A stretch of 64,000 nucleotides of DNA from Gymnopilus junonius (lineage: Eukaryota; Basidiomycota; Agaricomycetes; Agaricales; Galerinaceae), in the NCBI GenBank assembly GCA_015501075.1, contig JADNYJ010000089.1, positions 62,001 through 126,000 on the forward strand, read 5' to 3'. The notes under the pieces were generated by a model. It was not told where the DNA came from. It did not search any database and was given only the letters and a program-made list of their open reading frames with translations. Both the position numbers and the translations under genes were made by a program. Positions 35,040-46,529 of the stretch are shown piece by piece. Each line of letters opens with the position of its first letter. Positions within the stretch are counted from its first letter, which is position 1.

Positions 35040-36154
35040 CATCCTTGGGACGATCCAGAAGATCCAAAAATAGCATGGCTATAAATCCTCGATATCTCCC
35101 TCAATTACACCTTTAACGCCGTTCCAGGCGTACCTATCTGATCGCATAAATACCTGACAAAAGACAGATGTCCCAGAATACGCGTACTTCGCGCTTTTCA
35201 ACACTACTTCCTGACTCCATCCGCTCCATGTACGATCCAGCCAAACGTCAGTTGACAATGTCATACCTATTGGTCTTGGCAAGGATGTTACGACAAACGT
35301 TCCGGATTTCTTTCACACGAATGTATCATGAATCTGCTCAAGAATCAAGACGTTCAACAGTCTTGTCAACTATGGCCCATCTGACGCGTATAAAGACCCG
35401 GTTGCTGCTGATATTCCATCTTCAGCTCCTACCCGCCGGGACTCGTTCTCTAGTTTCAAACTCGCGTTCTTCTGACTGACAATAATGGGTTCTTTTCAGT
35501 TTTTCCTTGCTCTCGCTTTCGTTGGAGTCGGAGTTGTGGAATCAGTACGCGCCTCGTCCTCCTTTTGTACGACGTTCTTCAAATCCGCCTCAAGAAGGTA
35601 CAAAGAAGAAAGTAACTTCAGGACGACAGCGGAAGCTTCTTGATCCATGGACCCATCTTTGACGAATTCGACGACGCGGACGATAGACGGCAAGACGTTT
35701 AAGAGGATAACAGGACGCCATGAAGATCGATCTACTTCCCAGCTTTCCTTATCGTACATCATCCGCAAATTTGTAAGGGGTCGAGAGTATTAGCTTGAAC
35801 TGCTGCCAGTCGAGGAAACAAGATACGCACACTTCACTGTGGTCGACTTGCCTGATCATATGGAAGAAATCAGACAACGCTAAAGCGGAAATGAAAAATC
35901 ATAGCGGAAACGTACCACTTCCAGGTAACCCAACCAACAGAATCCGATCTGAATGGTAAGTTGCCAGCCTCATTCTCACCTTTGGCTGCTTCGATCAGCG
36001 CACAACGCCGCTTAGCGGCTTCCTCTTCTTTCTTTAGCCGATTTCGTTCTTGACGCTTTTTCAGAAAGCGTTTGATGGCGCGAAATGCAACAGCAAAGAG
36101 ATCATTGTAGGTACTCGAACTGGCGGAAGGCGTTTTCATGCTAAAAGTCGCCAA
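35040..36154 (-). pseudogene. truncated G-protein alpha paralogue
   Basis: The N-terminal basic helix (KRFLKKRQERNRLKKEEEAA, start near 36154) leads through a one-base shift near 35975 into RMRLATYHSDRILLVGLPGS. A 21-base exon (35851-35831) then gives GKSTTVK. The next exon holds RMMYDKESWEVDRSSWRPVI and LYLLEADLKNVVQKEDEART, and ends in a stop near 35490. Weak remnants of the helical-domain end and of ISRI..S occur down to about 35040. Switch II, NKxD and the C-terminus are absent. This is a decayed copy closest to the 22300-24246 gene. Confidence 0.7.
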
Positions 36155-37049
36155 CGTGTTTCAGTGTGACGTTGAAGTCAAGAGAGAGGTGATCTGACCA
36201 GGAGGCATCAACTATTATAAGTTCTTGTACTTGGAATCAAAGACAAGAAGCCAGATGCATAGGCAGTGATGACATTTAGTGAGAGCGCAATAAAGATCTT
36301 CGATTCTGATTCGGTTCATTCGAACAGTCAAGAGTCAAGAAGGCTGATAGTCGGCGATGTTGCTCCACATTTGACAAGGACATTGAGAGACACGAGTGAA
36401 GATGCGCAGATAGCCCAGGAACCAGAACTTCGAGAATCATGAGAGTTGGTGAGAGGGGAGCGCTTCCCGTGGCTGTGCGCTGCCTGTTATTCTTAGTCCG
36501 TCTTTCCAGCCCGAACAATGCCCGAGCCCAGCCCACCTCAAGGTCACGCTCAACGCCAAAAGCATGAGACCAGTACCATAAAACGGTATGCATTGCATGC
36601 GTGACTAAACGTGAAGTACATAAGTATATACAAGAAGACTATGAGAAAAAACAAACGATTGAGACGAGCGACTATTAGGGAGTGTGCAGACATATGCAGA
36701 TGTAAAGTAAATATAATAAGATCCAAAATAAGAAAAGATGAGGAGGAAGGGACCAGCTCCTACTTCCCAACATTCCATTCCGTTGTATAAGATGGGCGGG
36801 TAATGCAGACAACAGAACAAAACGAGAAAACAAAATGGGGGCGTACGTATGTATATATGTAGGTATATAAACCAAACCGGCGACGATATATAACAAGGGT
36901 TGATTAACTGGTGCCGTATTTTTGTAGATGTCGAAAGAACAACTGTGATCAGGCGATGTTGAGGGGGGGATGCTGAGAAAACAAATTACATCTAATGATA
37001 AGTGATATGATAGATGAGAGGCCACGAATGACAACGAAGATATGGATGA
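36155..37049. other. intergenic between G-alpha loci
   Basis: Mostly the 3' flank of the intact G-alpha gene. Frames at 36276-36593 and 36605-37034 (minus) show no motif. Confidence 0.45.
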
Positions 37050-39338
37050 TCATACGAAGTCGGCCGTTTTGAGGTAGTCGCGGATGATGCTGTCCTTGAC
37101 TTTGATAGTCAATCAGACGCGTTAGTGATCAGACTAGATGGATGGATAGAATGTAACGCACCTGCGCTGATGGTGGCGGACGTCGCCTTGGTGTCCTGGG
37201 GCCGTATAAAGTTGAACAATAGAATCAGAGAAGACTGTTGAGAAAAGAACATACCACAACCGAGGTAGGATAGAAATAGCTCGACCTTTGAGCAGGCGAG
37301 TTCTCCTTGAGAGACTCAATGAACTTTTGCTTGAGATCTTTGTCACAGCAATATATCAGGGGCGGATGAACGCGAAAAATTCGATCTAAAACTCACACTT
37401 GACAACGTGGCCAACATCATTCGGTCTATCGCCGTAGCTGGGCATGTACTTCTTAACCATGATGCCCGCCTTGAGCTTCTTCTTCAGAATATCGCACTTG
37501 TTGAGGAAGAGGATCATTGTCGAGCTGGCGAGCAACTTGGAGCCGCAGACGTGCCGCCAGAGGAGGAAGGAATCCTCGAGCCTGTTGACGCGGGAATCTT
37601 CCGCTAGACGTTCATCGAAGCAAGATACAGCTGGATGGGAAAGGAAGAAGGGGAGGAGATCGATTAGTATGATATGATAGATATCTTGCAATCAAAAGGC
37701 CGACGTACGAGCAACTGAGGTATATATATATATAAATCGAAGCGGTTAGTTTACCAGTCATCATGGTAAAGGTGGATAATGATGGAGATCATCATGAAAT
37801 GGACTCACGGAAGATGATGGCCTGTACATTATCGAAGTAGGGAATCCACGCATGGCGCTAGGAGACGAGTGAATTAGTTTTCTGAACGTTAGGCGAGGGC
37901 AGGAGTAGAAGAAAACATACTACAGTCCGTGAGCCACCGACATCGTACAGGATCCACTCTTTACCAGCGTCGCCGCCGATACCGCCAGAGAAAAGAGTCG
38001 TGTCCTTGTTTTCGAACTCGATTCTGTACTCCTGCACACCCATAGTCCGTAAACGAGCCCGAACGACATCGTCGTCTGATGGCTCGTAATCCCTCTTTGC
38101 GATTCGGTCAAGATCGTCTAGGAAGCTGAGGAGAAAGAACGTAAGCAACGCGAAAATAAGAGAGAAGGAAATCGACATACAACCCAGCGGAGTCCTCCAG
38201 CCTCAGCTTACGCTTTCTCAGAATAACCCTCACCACCTCATCCGTCCACAGCGTCTTCATATCCTCCAAACAACTCGCAATGACTTCCGTAGCATCATCC
38301 ACCCCAACATCCGGACTACCAGGAGGCGGCGTCCCCTCCCTACTCGTACCATGCCCATGCTGGCTCATCGCCAACATCGAAGCCCGCTTCGCCACACCCC
38401 TCTCCAACGCCTCCTGCAGCCGCACGACCCCAAACTCCTGGGTACTCCGCCGCCCAACAAGAGCCTGAGATTCCAGCTCGAGACTGAGAGGACCATAAGC
38501 ATGCGCAGCGCCATCTTGTTCTTCAACTGCGCTGGCACCCAGCAGTCGCTGAAGATCCTTCTCCACCCTCCGCAGAGGACCGAGGCGGAGCTTGAGCAGC
38601 TGGTGTTTGCCCGTGAGGAGGGTGGATAAGGGAGCTTTCTGTCGGGAGAGGGAATTCGTGCGGGAGAGACCTGGGGCGTCGGCGGAGATAGAGCCGGCTC
38701 TGTCGCGGTAAGTGAAGGATGCGATAGCGGGAGAGGCGCCTTCTTTGGATAGAGGGTCGTAGTCGAACGTGGAAGGGCCGGGAGACTCGAGGGATGGGGT
38801 GAGAGGGACGTGGCCGGTGACAAGAGGGCTGCCTGGGACGGCAAGTTCGAGGGGCTCGCCGTCCATCTCGGCTTGGAGGGTCTCAACGATGGTGATGATA
38901 GATCGGATGACGTTGAGCTGGATGACGGACCGCCATGAGAGTCGTTCTGCCTCCCACGCATCTCTGGCGTATTTCATACGAAAATCTACGCAACGTATTG
39001 TGAGATCTGAGAAATGAAGTAGAGAGAGATGAATGAGACGTACTCTTCAGCGTTGTCGATTTTCCTAGCAGAATCGATCAAGAAATGAGAAAAGCTACAA
39101 AAGTCGAGGAAGAACGGTACTGACCACTCTCAGATTGACCGAGGAGAAGGACCCGGACGATGTACTTCTGTTTCTTCAACGCCAGCTTCTCAGCCTTGAG
39201 CTGCTCGTCTATCTGATCGCTGACCCGCTTTTGCTCCGCCTCAGTGGCCTCTCTCGCTGCGCGTTCCCCAGCCGTCTCATTGGGTGGTGGTGTGTGGAAG
39301 ATGGCGAACGGATCGGCTTCGGTGGCTCCCATGTCCAA
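37050..39338 (-). CDS. G-protein alpha subunit, divergent basidiomycete type, 566 aa
   Basis: Ten exons: 39338-39125, 39064-39044, 38985-38181, 38125-37921, 37857-37809, 37714-37709, 37630-37397, 37337-37255, 37195-37162 and 37099-37050. They total 1701 bases, or 566 aa plus stop, with every junction in frame. Landmarks: P-loop GQSESGKSTT (67-76), NFRMKYARDAWEAERLSWRS, switch I RARLRTMGV (369-377), switch II DVGGSR (408-413), FLAPVSCFD, NKCD (477-480), TSVVDTKATS and a C-terminus KTADFV. The helical region is about 270 residues, far longer than in classical 350-aa G-alpha proteins, with a Ser/Pro-rich insert. The catalytic Gln of switch II is replaced by Ser. Two exons are microexons (21 and 6 bases). 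A second in-frame ATG at 39332 would give an MGATEA start, a possible myristoylation site. It probably couples membrane receptors to effectors. Confidence 0.93.
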
Positions 39339-41244
39339 GTGTGGAAAGGAGGAAGAAAGGAAGAAATAAAGAAAAAGAGAAGGAAAGAAAGGATTAGGAT
39401 GAGAGTATGGGCGGAATGGAAATGATTAAAGGTGATATTGCTAATTGCTAATCGTGTCCGGTGATGAGAATCGGGATGTTCCACTGCGGCTTGACAGCGA
39501 AGTCGGGATCCTGTGAAATGTGTAAGAATAACTCGGGCGTTATGAGAGAACAACAAAAAATTTGAGCGTCTCATCATCCCCCGTCGTCGCAAGCAAACAC
39601 AGCCGCATCAAAAAAGCTTACCTGGCTGATGAAGGTACTTGAAACCTGGTTCTTCCACAGCCGCGTACGCTCAAAGGGTCGGAGGGTGGTGGATGGGGAG
39701 AAAAGAACGAGCAAAAGGTCTGCAAGCAAGCTGAAGAAGAAAATCTATCGACCCTGCCCCGGCCAGATACCCACTTTTTAGCCGATCCACCCGCTTTGCT
39801 CTAGCAACAATTACGTCAAGCACCCTTTATATGTGTCCCCTAGTACCTGGGCGCTTCGTAATATTCTTTCGAAACGTCCTTCATTTCATTAATGAATCAG
39901 GTTCTTTTGACCCGTTCATTTGGCACTCCCATCGTCTGCATTCAATCCCGCTATCCAACGTTTTGGAGGTTTTGAATGCCGGAAGCATCGCTCTTGGTGT
40001 TGAAGGTTTCGAACGCTGCGACACGAGGGCTTCCTCCTCTCTAATGCCAAGCCTACCTCGGACAAAGCGTTGTTACAACACTATATGGTCGTCAAGTCAC
40101 AGTAGATGATTATCCCCGCCTCGATCTCCGTCTCAAATGGGTCTTTTGCCTCCGTTAGGATCGCCATCGATGTCGTTGTTCCCAGCTACCGGGGTCAATA
40201 TACCCCCTGATATTTCTAGGAAGTGCTCAGTCTAGAACTCAACTAGGCCCGAGACTGGATTCTATCAAATGTTTATCAATAACCGTTATCGACTCCTGTG
40301 CTGCTTCCCGTTCCTGTACTTTGCTTGGCTCCTGGATTTGTTTTGGGTAAAATAGACATTTTGGGAAGTACATGACGCAGCAGTGCTTACAGACTTCCAA
40401 TTCCGAAGAATTCCCCTGTCTTGAGCCTTGAACCCCTTCATCCAACTGTAACACGCTCGTATCCTTTATTGTTCTCAAATCCAACGATGACGCGTCGCGT
40501 CGGTCATTAACTCGCACTGAACAATACCGGTACATGCGCATCCGACATGACCTTTTCCAATTTCAGGCGGAACAATCCGATCATTCGGAACGCTTCGCCT
40601 AGTAGTTGTGCAGACGAGGCATAGGTCGATTCTTCTTTTTCGATCCAGGCACAAAACCCTTCCCACGAGCCCTGCGTGTCCATTGCTCCCGTCCTCCACA
40701 TGACCTTCGGTCTCCGGAGGTGTGGCTGGTTACCCACCGGTCTCATTTCCCTTCAGGTCAAGTATTATGAGGTATTCACTAGTTACACTGTCACATCTTA
40801 TTTAACTGGACCAATTTGGTGATCATTATTGTTTTATGGGCACATCATGCAGGGTTTGTGAAAAGGTACAAGCCTAACGGTAGCATGTAGTTGGAACACC
40901 GGCATTTTATGAATAAAATTTTCGGAATTTTGTAGCCTATAGAGAGTTAGATTTGAACTATACAGGGCTATATTGAAATGATCATGGTCATATTTTGTGG
41001 ATGATGTGGCAAGGGAAGCTTATTGCATTTGCACCATGAAATTTAGTGTCCAGTTTTGAGGCATTGAGTCAAGGGTCTGATGTGGTATAATGGCACATGC
41101 AGAGTACTCCTCACCGTGACCATCATCATTTTGTGCCCTGACACTAAGCAGCAATATAATATTCCATTGATCTTTTTGTCCAGAAAATTCATGTTCATCT
41201 GTGTGCCTTTTCATCTCACCCACGCATTTACTTGGCCTGCTGCT
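39339..41244. other. 5' flank of G-alpha gene, then nothing recognised
   Basis: 39339-39800 is the G-alpha upstream region, with a purine-rich tract near 39340-39420. Short frames at 39831-40109 (plus) and 40239-40746 (minus) have no recognisable domain. From about 40800 the base composition becomes AT-rich, marking the start of the transposon island. Confidence 0.4.
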
Positions 41245-44200
41245 ATGGAGAATGTAACTGAGAAGCTGAAGTCTGTCTTGGAGTCTGTGAACCAGCACAG
41301 CAATATTCTCATTCCTGATGCTCTCAAAGACCACTTCGATGCAACTTGTGACTATCTCATTAATTATTGCACCCCATCTCCTACACCAGTGCCAAGCAAT
41401 GCACCAACCCCTTTATTGAAACATTCTTTATCACAACATTCCTTATTACAGCACTCTCCTTATAGCTCTCCAATTTCCAATAGCCCTTCTCATTCTGTGG
41501 TTCGCTCTCCCGATGTGCAGTACAAGGTCAAACTTAACAGGAAAACAACCTTGGATATTTTATATACTTATGAACATGGGTCTCTCATTTAATATCCAGA
41601 GACTAGCGCTACTGGCCGCATTGGGCATTTGTTTCTTACGGACTCGAAGTCTCCCTGGGTTAACCCTACTCAAAATTTTGCTTACTCGCAAGGTGCACCC
41701 GATGGTTCAAAATCAAAGGTGAAGTGCCCCTTACTGGTAAATGATAAAGGCAAGGAAGTCCCTTGTAAAGAATACCATTCAACTTGTACATCCCAGATAT
41801 GATCTATTCAATAGCCATACTTATTCCATGTGATTTTCAGGCCAAGGATCTAAAGTGTGCCCATTTGGCGACCTCACATTGCTTACTAGTCCACATTTCT
41901 GGGCTTCTCATGAGGATCTGGAGAGGTGCTTAAGTCAAGAGCGCGCATTGCATTGTTCCTCTTCTCCAGATAAGGAATTATTTCAGCACACACTTTCCTT
42001 CTATTTTGCAATCAGAAAAACTGGTTGTTATCATTCATCCAGGAGTATTATCTCGGGTTCTAATTTAACTGCATGCAACATGGATACCTCCACCACTCCA
42101 GAAGAAGGTCCTTCTGATTTCAAAGTCAAACTAGTCAAAGCACGGCATGGACAAGATGCAAAAAATACCTGCAATGGGGAGATCCTTTTTGAATATACAG
42201 CAGATGGACGGCCATATTTACGGTGCGTGTTATGCAGATAATCTGAAAGCTGAAAGTCTAAATTTTGAATATCAGTTGTGAACATTATTGTTGAAATGTC
42301 AACATTGACCACTTTATTGACTTCGGTATCACTGGATCTTATGATTTGGAATACCTCAAAGCTCTTTTTAAGGATGATCGTGAAGTTATAGCTGATTTTG
42401 AAGAACATGCCACACTTTCACACCATATTGGGCCTAATACATCCTGTCCTTATGTTGCTAACTTCTCAATGGTCAAGTTAAATTGTTGTAAGTCTTTTGT
42501 TACTTTGGGATGAAGAAAAGACTGAAGAGTTATTAACAGCTTCAGAGCACCGAAATAGTGATGGAAACATTGCTATTGCTTCTATGCACCATCTCGAGTG
42601 TCATTCAAAATTTCGAGTCTTTGAACTGCTTGAAGAATTCTGGTCAGAGTGCCCCAAGGTCTTAGTTGTTTGTCATGGTGATCATCCTCACCCAATACCT
42701 CTCCCCGCATGTACCCCTCCATCTACTATGAAGGAAATTTATTCCCTTCTTGAATCTTTACATTATGACCTGCCCGATCTTACACCTCGGCACTTCTTAC
42801 ACCATGCAGCCATGGAGGCTTTTCTATGGAAGAGACTTCCAGAGGTACAGAATCCTACATTAATTGATCTTCACCCATCACTTGGGAACAAGGACCATCT
42901 TCGATCCATGATCTTAAAGGTGCAAGAAACTCACTTTCCCTTTGGTACAGGGTGGGAAGGTATGTTGGCGTTCATTGTTTATCAGTTAGGTGCTGAGCTC
43001 AGGAGCATTTACAGGTCTCATTCATCTCAAGAGTACTCAAGACAAGAATGCATTAGAAAGTAATGCCTACATTCATGTAGTGCTTGAGATTCCATATTCC
43101 CAAATGCTGAAACTGAGTACTGACTCTGATGACCTTGAAGATGAGGCCGATATTTTTGTTGAAGATGATACTCCTTTCCACATTGTGGTCTGCATGACAG
43201 CAGAGGCGAGCTTTTGCCTTCTAAAGGCACAGTATTTACAATGTGATATTGGGTTCAAACGTGTCATTGGCTTTAAGGAGTTCGAGCTTGGTGGCCTTCA
43301 TCCTGAAACTCGGACAGGTAAGTTTTTGTTACTTTACTTCCTTTGGCACTTAATTCTGGTTAGGTATCACATATTGTCATATTTATCTCAATCGCCAGAG
43401 CGCTGTGGCTCATCAGATCATTTTCCAGAAGATCGAAGAAATTGTCCTCAAAGACACAGGTGAATGTCTTCAGTGGCGACATCTCCATGCAAATGATATA
43501 AGCGACATGGTAGGAATTCTTGAAATTGCTGTGGATCAACATGGCAGGCAAGCAAAAGGTAATACTGCATATACAGTCTTGAAAATTACAAGGCTCCTGA
43601 TCATAATTGGTTAGGCCTTGGAAGACATCTTAAATCACTGGCGCGGAAGCTTCCTGTCAAGGCCGACCTTCATGAGCCTCACTGTTCAATTCAGGAGCTC
43701 AGTGAATATGACCACCTACGATGCATCCTTAGGCTTTGTATGAATCATTTCTTTCATAATATCAGAAAGACTTCGGTTCCAGATACCGTTCGTCAAGCTA
43801 TGCATAGCTTGGTTTGCATGGAGCATAAAAATTGGGATGGTGCTTTGGCGCTAATCTCCTCAGAGGGCAGAAAAGCCAGTCGAGGTCCGTAACTCAGTCT
43901 TATCCTCTTTTCCTCTGACTAACATTTTGGGTAGATTGGTTGAATGATAAGATTCGTGCAAAGTTTGCATTCCCTGGGATTTGCTGGGAGAAAAGCTTTA
44001 TCCCTCGTTCCGTCTGGCTTTCCGGAAATTCAACAACAAATCTAATTGAAAGCATGCATTTCGATGTTAATCTCGAAGGTACATCATGCACCCTGGTCAG
44101 TGGCATCAGGAAAGGTCAATACTATGATAACCTCAATTTAAAACCTTAAGAGTGCATCTACAGCCTTATCTGCATTTCTTTACTAATGGTGTTACTAAAG

Positions 44201-44637
44201 AATACAATATCGCTGGGCATATGTGCTAGTTATCAATGTGGACATATGTCTGAGAGCATTACTAGGGGCATCAAGCACAAAAGTAAGCTTAATTAAAGTC
44301 CCAGTCGGATCATTAAGTGACAGATTTTTATCTCTGTACAGGCAATTCCCACCAGAAGATGTTTGCTACTCAAGCTGTGGCCATTGAACACAGCAATAAA
44401 CGCCTTAAGGAGGCCCATCAAGTAAAAGTTGACAAGGAATCACGATTATCTCAAGCCAGGATAGGCAAGGGAAGCCCAGAACATGCAGCTCTTGCCTTGC
44501 AGCGTGCTACAAAACACTATAACAAGGCACTAGAGGCGAGTCTCCAGACAGTCGGATCAGGTTCTGGGAGAGTAGGACTGTTATTGCCTCAAAATGTTGG
44601 GGATGCAAGACAGCATAGACAACCATCTTCAATGTAG
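41245..44637 (+). pseudogene. decayed transposase-like protein of a mushroom repeat family
   Basis: Ordered fragments in all three plus frames belong to one protein. It starts with MENVTEKLKSVLESV. It then has SIYRSHSSQE, the block DIGFKRVIGFKEFELGGLHP, IIFQKIEEIVLKDTGECLQW, VDQHGRQAKGLGRHLKSLAR, DHLRCILRLCMNHFFHNIRK, WLNDKIRAKFAFPGICWEKS, NLIESMHFDVNLEGTSCTLV and a coiled-coil tail (LKEAHQVKVDKESRLSQARI). I recall many mushroom paralogues with the same FKR-GFEEFE.. DQHG-QAKG.. NL-ES series in repetitive DNA, with acidic residues spaced like a DDE nuclease. The superfamily is not certain. Some breaks are introns (for example near 42240-42300 and 43310-43380), others are stops and shifts. No terminal repeats were found. 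Confidence 0.6.
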
Positions 44638-44836
44638 TTACTTGTATTTCTCAGTGTGCCATGATCTTATGTCAATGAAAATTAATGTAGGACTTTATTA
44701 TATTATATCTACCTTTGGTCAATAACCAACAAGAAAGAACAGACAACAAAAATATTAATATGAAAGTTCTTTCCTAGTAAACGAGGGAGGGCAGAAGGGC
44801 GGGTGAACTACCAACAATAAATAACACCCTGACATC
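44638..44836. other. short AT-rich gap
   Basis: Nothing recognised between the transposase-like remnant and the tandem repeat. Confidence 0.4.
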
Positions 44837-45795
44837 ATTTGCTCCAGCTCACATGTAAAGGGAACAGGCTGTACCTGCATAGAACGAAGAAACTACCTCC
44901 CAGTCGCAGCGTGAAGACGGAGGCGTAAAGGACACCTGGAGGCAAAGGGTATTCCTCCGACTCTTGGACTCTTGTTAAAAGGGAGGAGGTAGGTACGGCA
45001 AGGGCGATATGACGAAACGCACTGAGCTCCATTGGACGTGCATTGAGGAGGCGGAAACGATGCAGGAAGACAGAAATGCCGCTTCCATCTCCTGTTTGCA
45101 TGGAGGCAGAAGTGACAGCGACGGCGACGGCGACGGGTGGGGAGGTGGTGGCAGAGGAAGAGAAGGGAAAGTCGCTATCAAAAGATACGTTAGTGTTGTC
45201 CTTGCACTAGTAAAAATGAAAAAGGAAGGGAGGAATGGACTCGAACGAGCCCGTTCCTTGGCGCACCTCATTCCCTTGCTTTCATTCCTCCAGCTCACGT
45301 GTAAAGGGAATAGGTGTGGGGCGGAAAACCCGCATCTCGAGATGGTGCAGAGGCCATCTAAAGACCTCGATCTCCACCTACGCATGTCGGTTGCATGGTT
45401 CTTGAAGGCCTCGAGTCGGATCCTGAGCCTGAGCCAGACGCACACGGCAGCATCGATTTCCTACCACTTTCCCTGTCCAAGGACATCCCTCCAACTCTTG
45501 TTCAAAGGATGGAGGTCGGCATCGGAAGGGCGATATGAGAAACGAGCCGAGCTCGTGGGGACGTGCGTCGAGGAGACGGAAGCGATGCATGAAGACCGGG
45601 AAAGACCACTTCCGTCTTCTGCTCGCATGCAAGAGGTAAAGGGGGGGAAGGGGCGATGGGGTGAGGAAACAGTGGAAGAGTGGAAGATTGTGGAAGAATT
45701 GCTATCAAACGATGTCAGTATTGTCCTTGGACTAGTAAGAAAACAAAAAGGAATGGCTCCTCGTTCGAGCCCATTCCTTTGCGCACCTCATTCCT
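44837..45795. repeat. tandem duplication, two diverged units of about 450-510 bases
   Basis: Unit 1 (about 44837-45282) and unit 2 (about 45283-45795) share the same order of landmarks: CTCCAGCTCAC.TGTAAAGGGAA near the start, then ..GGGCGATATGA..AACG.., GAGGAG.CGGAA.CGATGCA.GAAGAC, TATCAAA.GAT.., and CTAGTAA..A ending in GCGCACCTCATTCC. They differ by many substitutions and by a GACGGC run in unit 1. Open frames cross both units on both strands, but these mirror the repeat and show no domain. Confidence 0.7.
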
Positions 45796-46529
45796 TTGCC
45801 AAAAGTATCTTCGTTCTCCTCTCGTTACAGCCTAAGTCCCTCGGCAACCCCCAAAAGTGGTATCGTAGTGGGTGAACATTGTCGAGGAACGACTCATCTA
45901 CAGATCAAGATAATCGAGTCAGTCCTTCAAAGTGAAAGCCATGGTTGCAACATACCCGCGCTATGCACTTACCGAGGTCCGCCGTGATGAAGAAAGAGAG
46001 GAATAGATGGAGGAAGAGGGAGTCGTGTGGTGGTAGTGGAAGGAAAAGGTCGGAGCAAGGTATCACGTCACCATCACACCTAACGCGAGACATTGGGCGA
46101 TTGTTGGGCGAGTTCACGCCTGCACATCGAGGCATGTATGGCTAAGCTCCCAAAAAATCCCAACGGCAATCAATAACTATGATCTATTAGGCCGTATAGG
46201 TTTCTCGAGTCTCCCTTAGCGCTGGAGACAAAAATTAAAAAATTATAAAGTCGGGGCAGGAAAATCAAATTATCACGTGATTCAACGCGCTGGTGACGAC
46301 GCATCTTCGCCTTGGGCTGTAGGTCGAGGCATGTACGCCTAAGCTTCAAATAATAAATACAATGTATTCTACCAATTTAGAGTATTCGTAGTTAAAATTT
46401 CAAGGGTCTCCGAAGGGTATTCATTTCAGTATGCTACTTTTCCTTCATGAAGTTACGGTGAGTTGTAAATACTTGCAAATAACATGACCTCGGAGATGCG
46501 AGCTGGAACCCAATCGTTTATTTCTGTCC
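45796..46529. other. flank with a short diverged direct repeat
   Basis: Two copies of a roughly 25-base motif (CGAGGCATGTATGGCTAAGC at about 46129 and CGAGGCATGTACGCCTAAGC at about 46327) follow similar TCACGTCACCATCAC / TCACGTGATTCAACG contexts, so about 200 bases seem duplicated. No gene seen. Confidence 0.45.

Noticed and set aside
38280..38961. Long alternative frames (198 and 92 codons) opposite and alongside the G-alpha gene
   Set aside because: They overlap the proven G-alpha helical-domain exon and are low-complexity Ser/Pro translations of it.
45235..45780. TCGAACGAGCCC / GTTCGAGCCC motifs as tRNA B boxes
   Set aside because: No A box at the right distance and no cloverleaf; they belong to the tandem repeat units.
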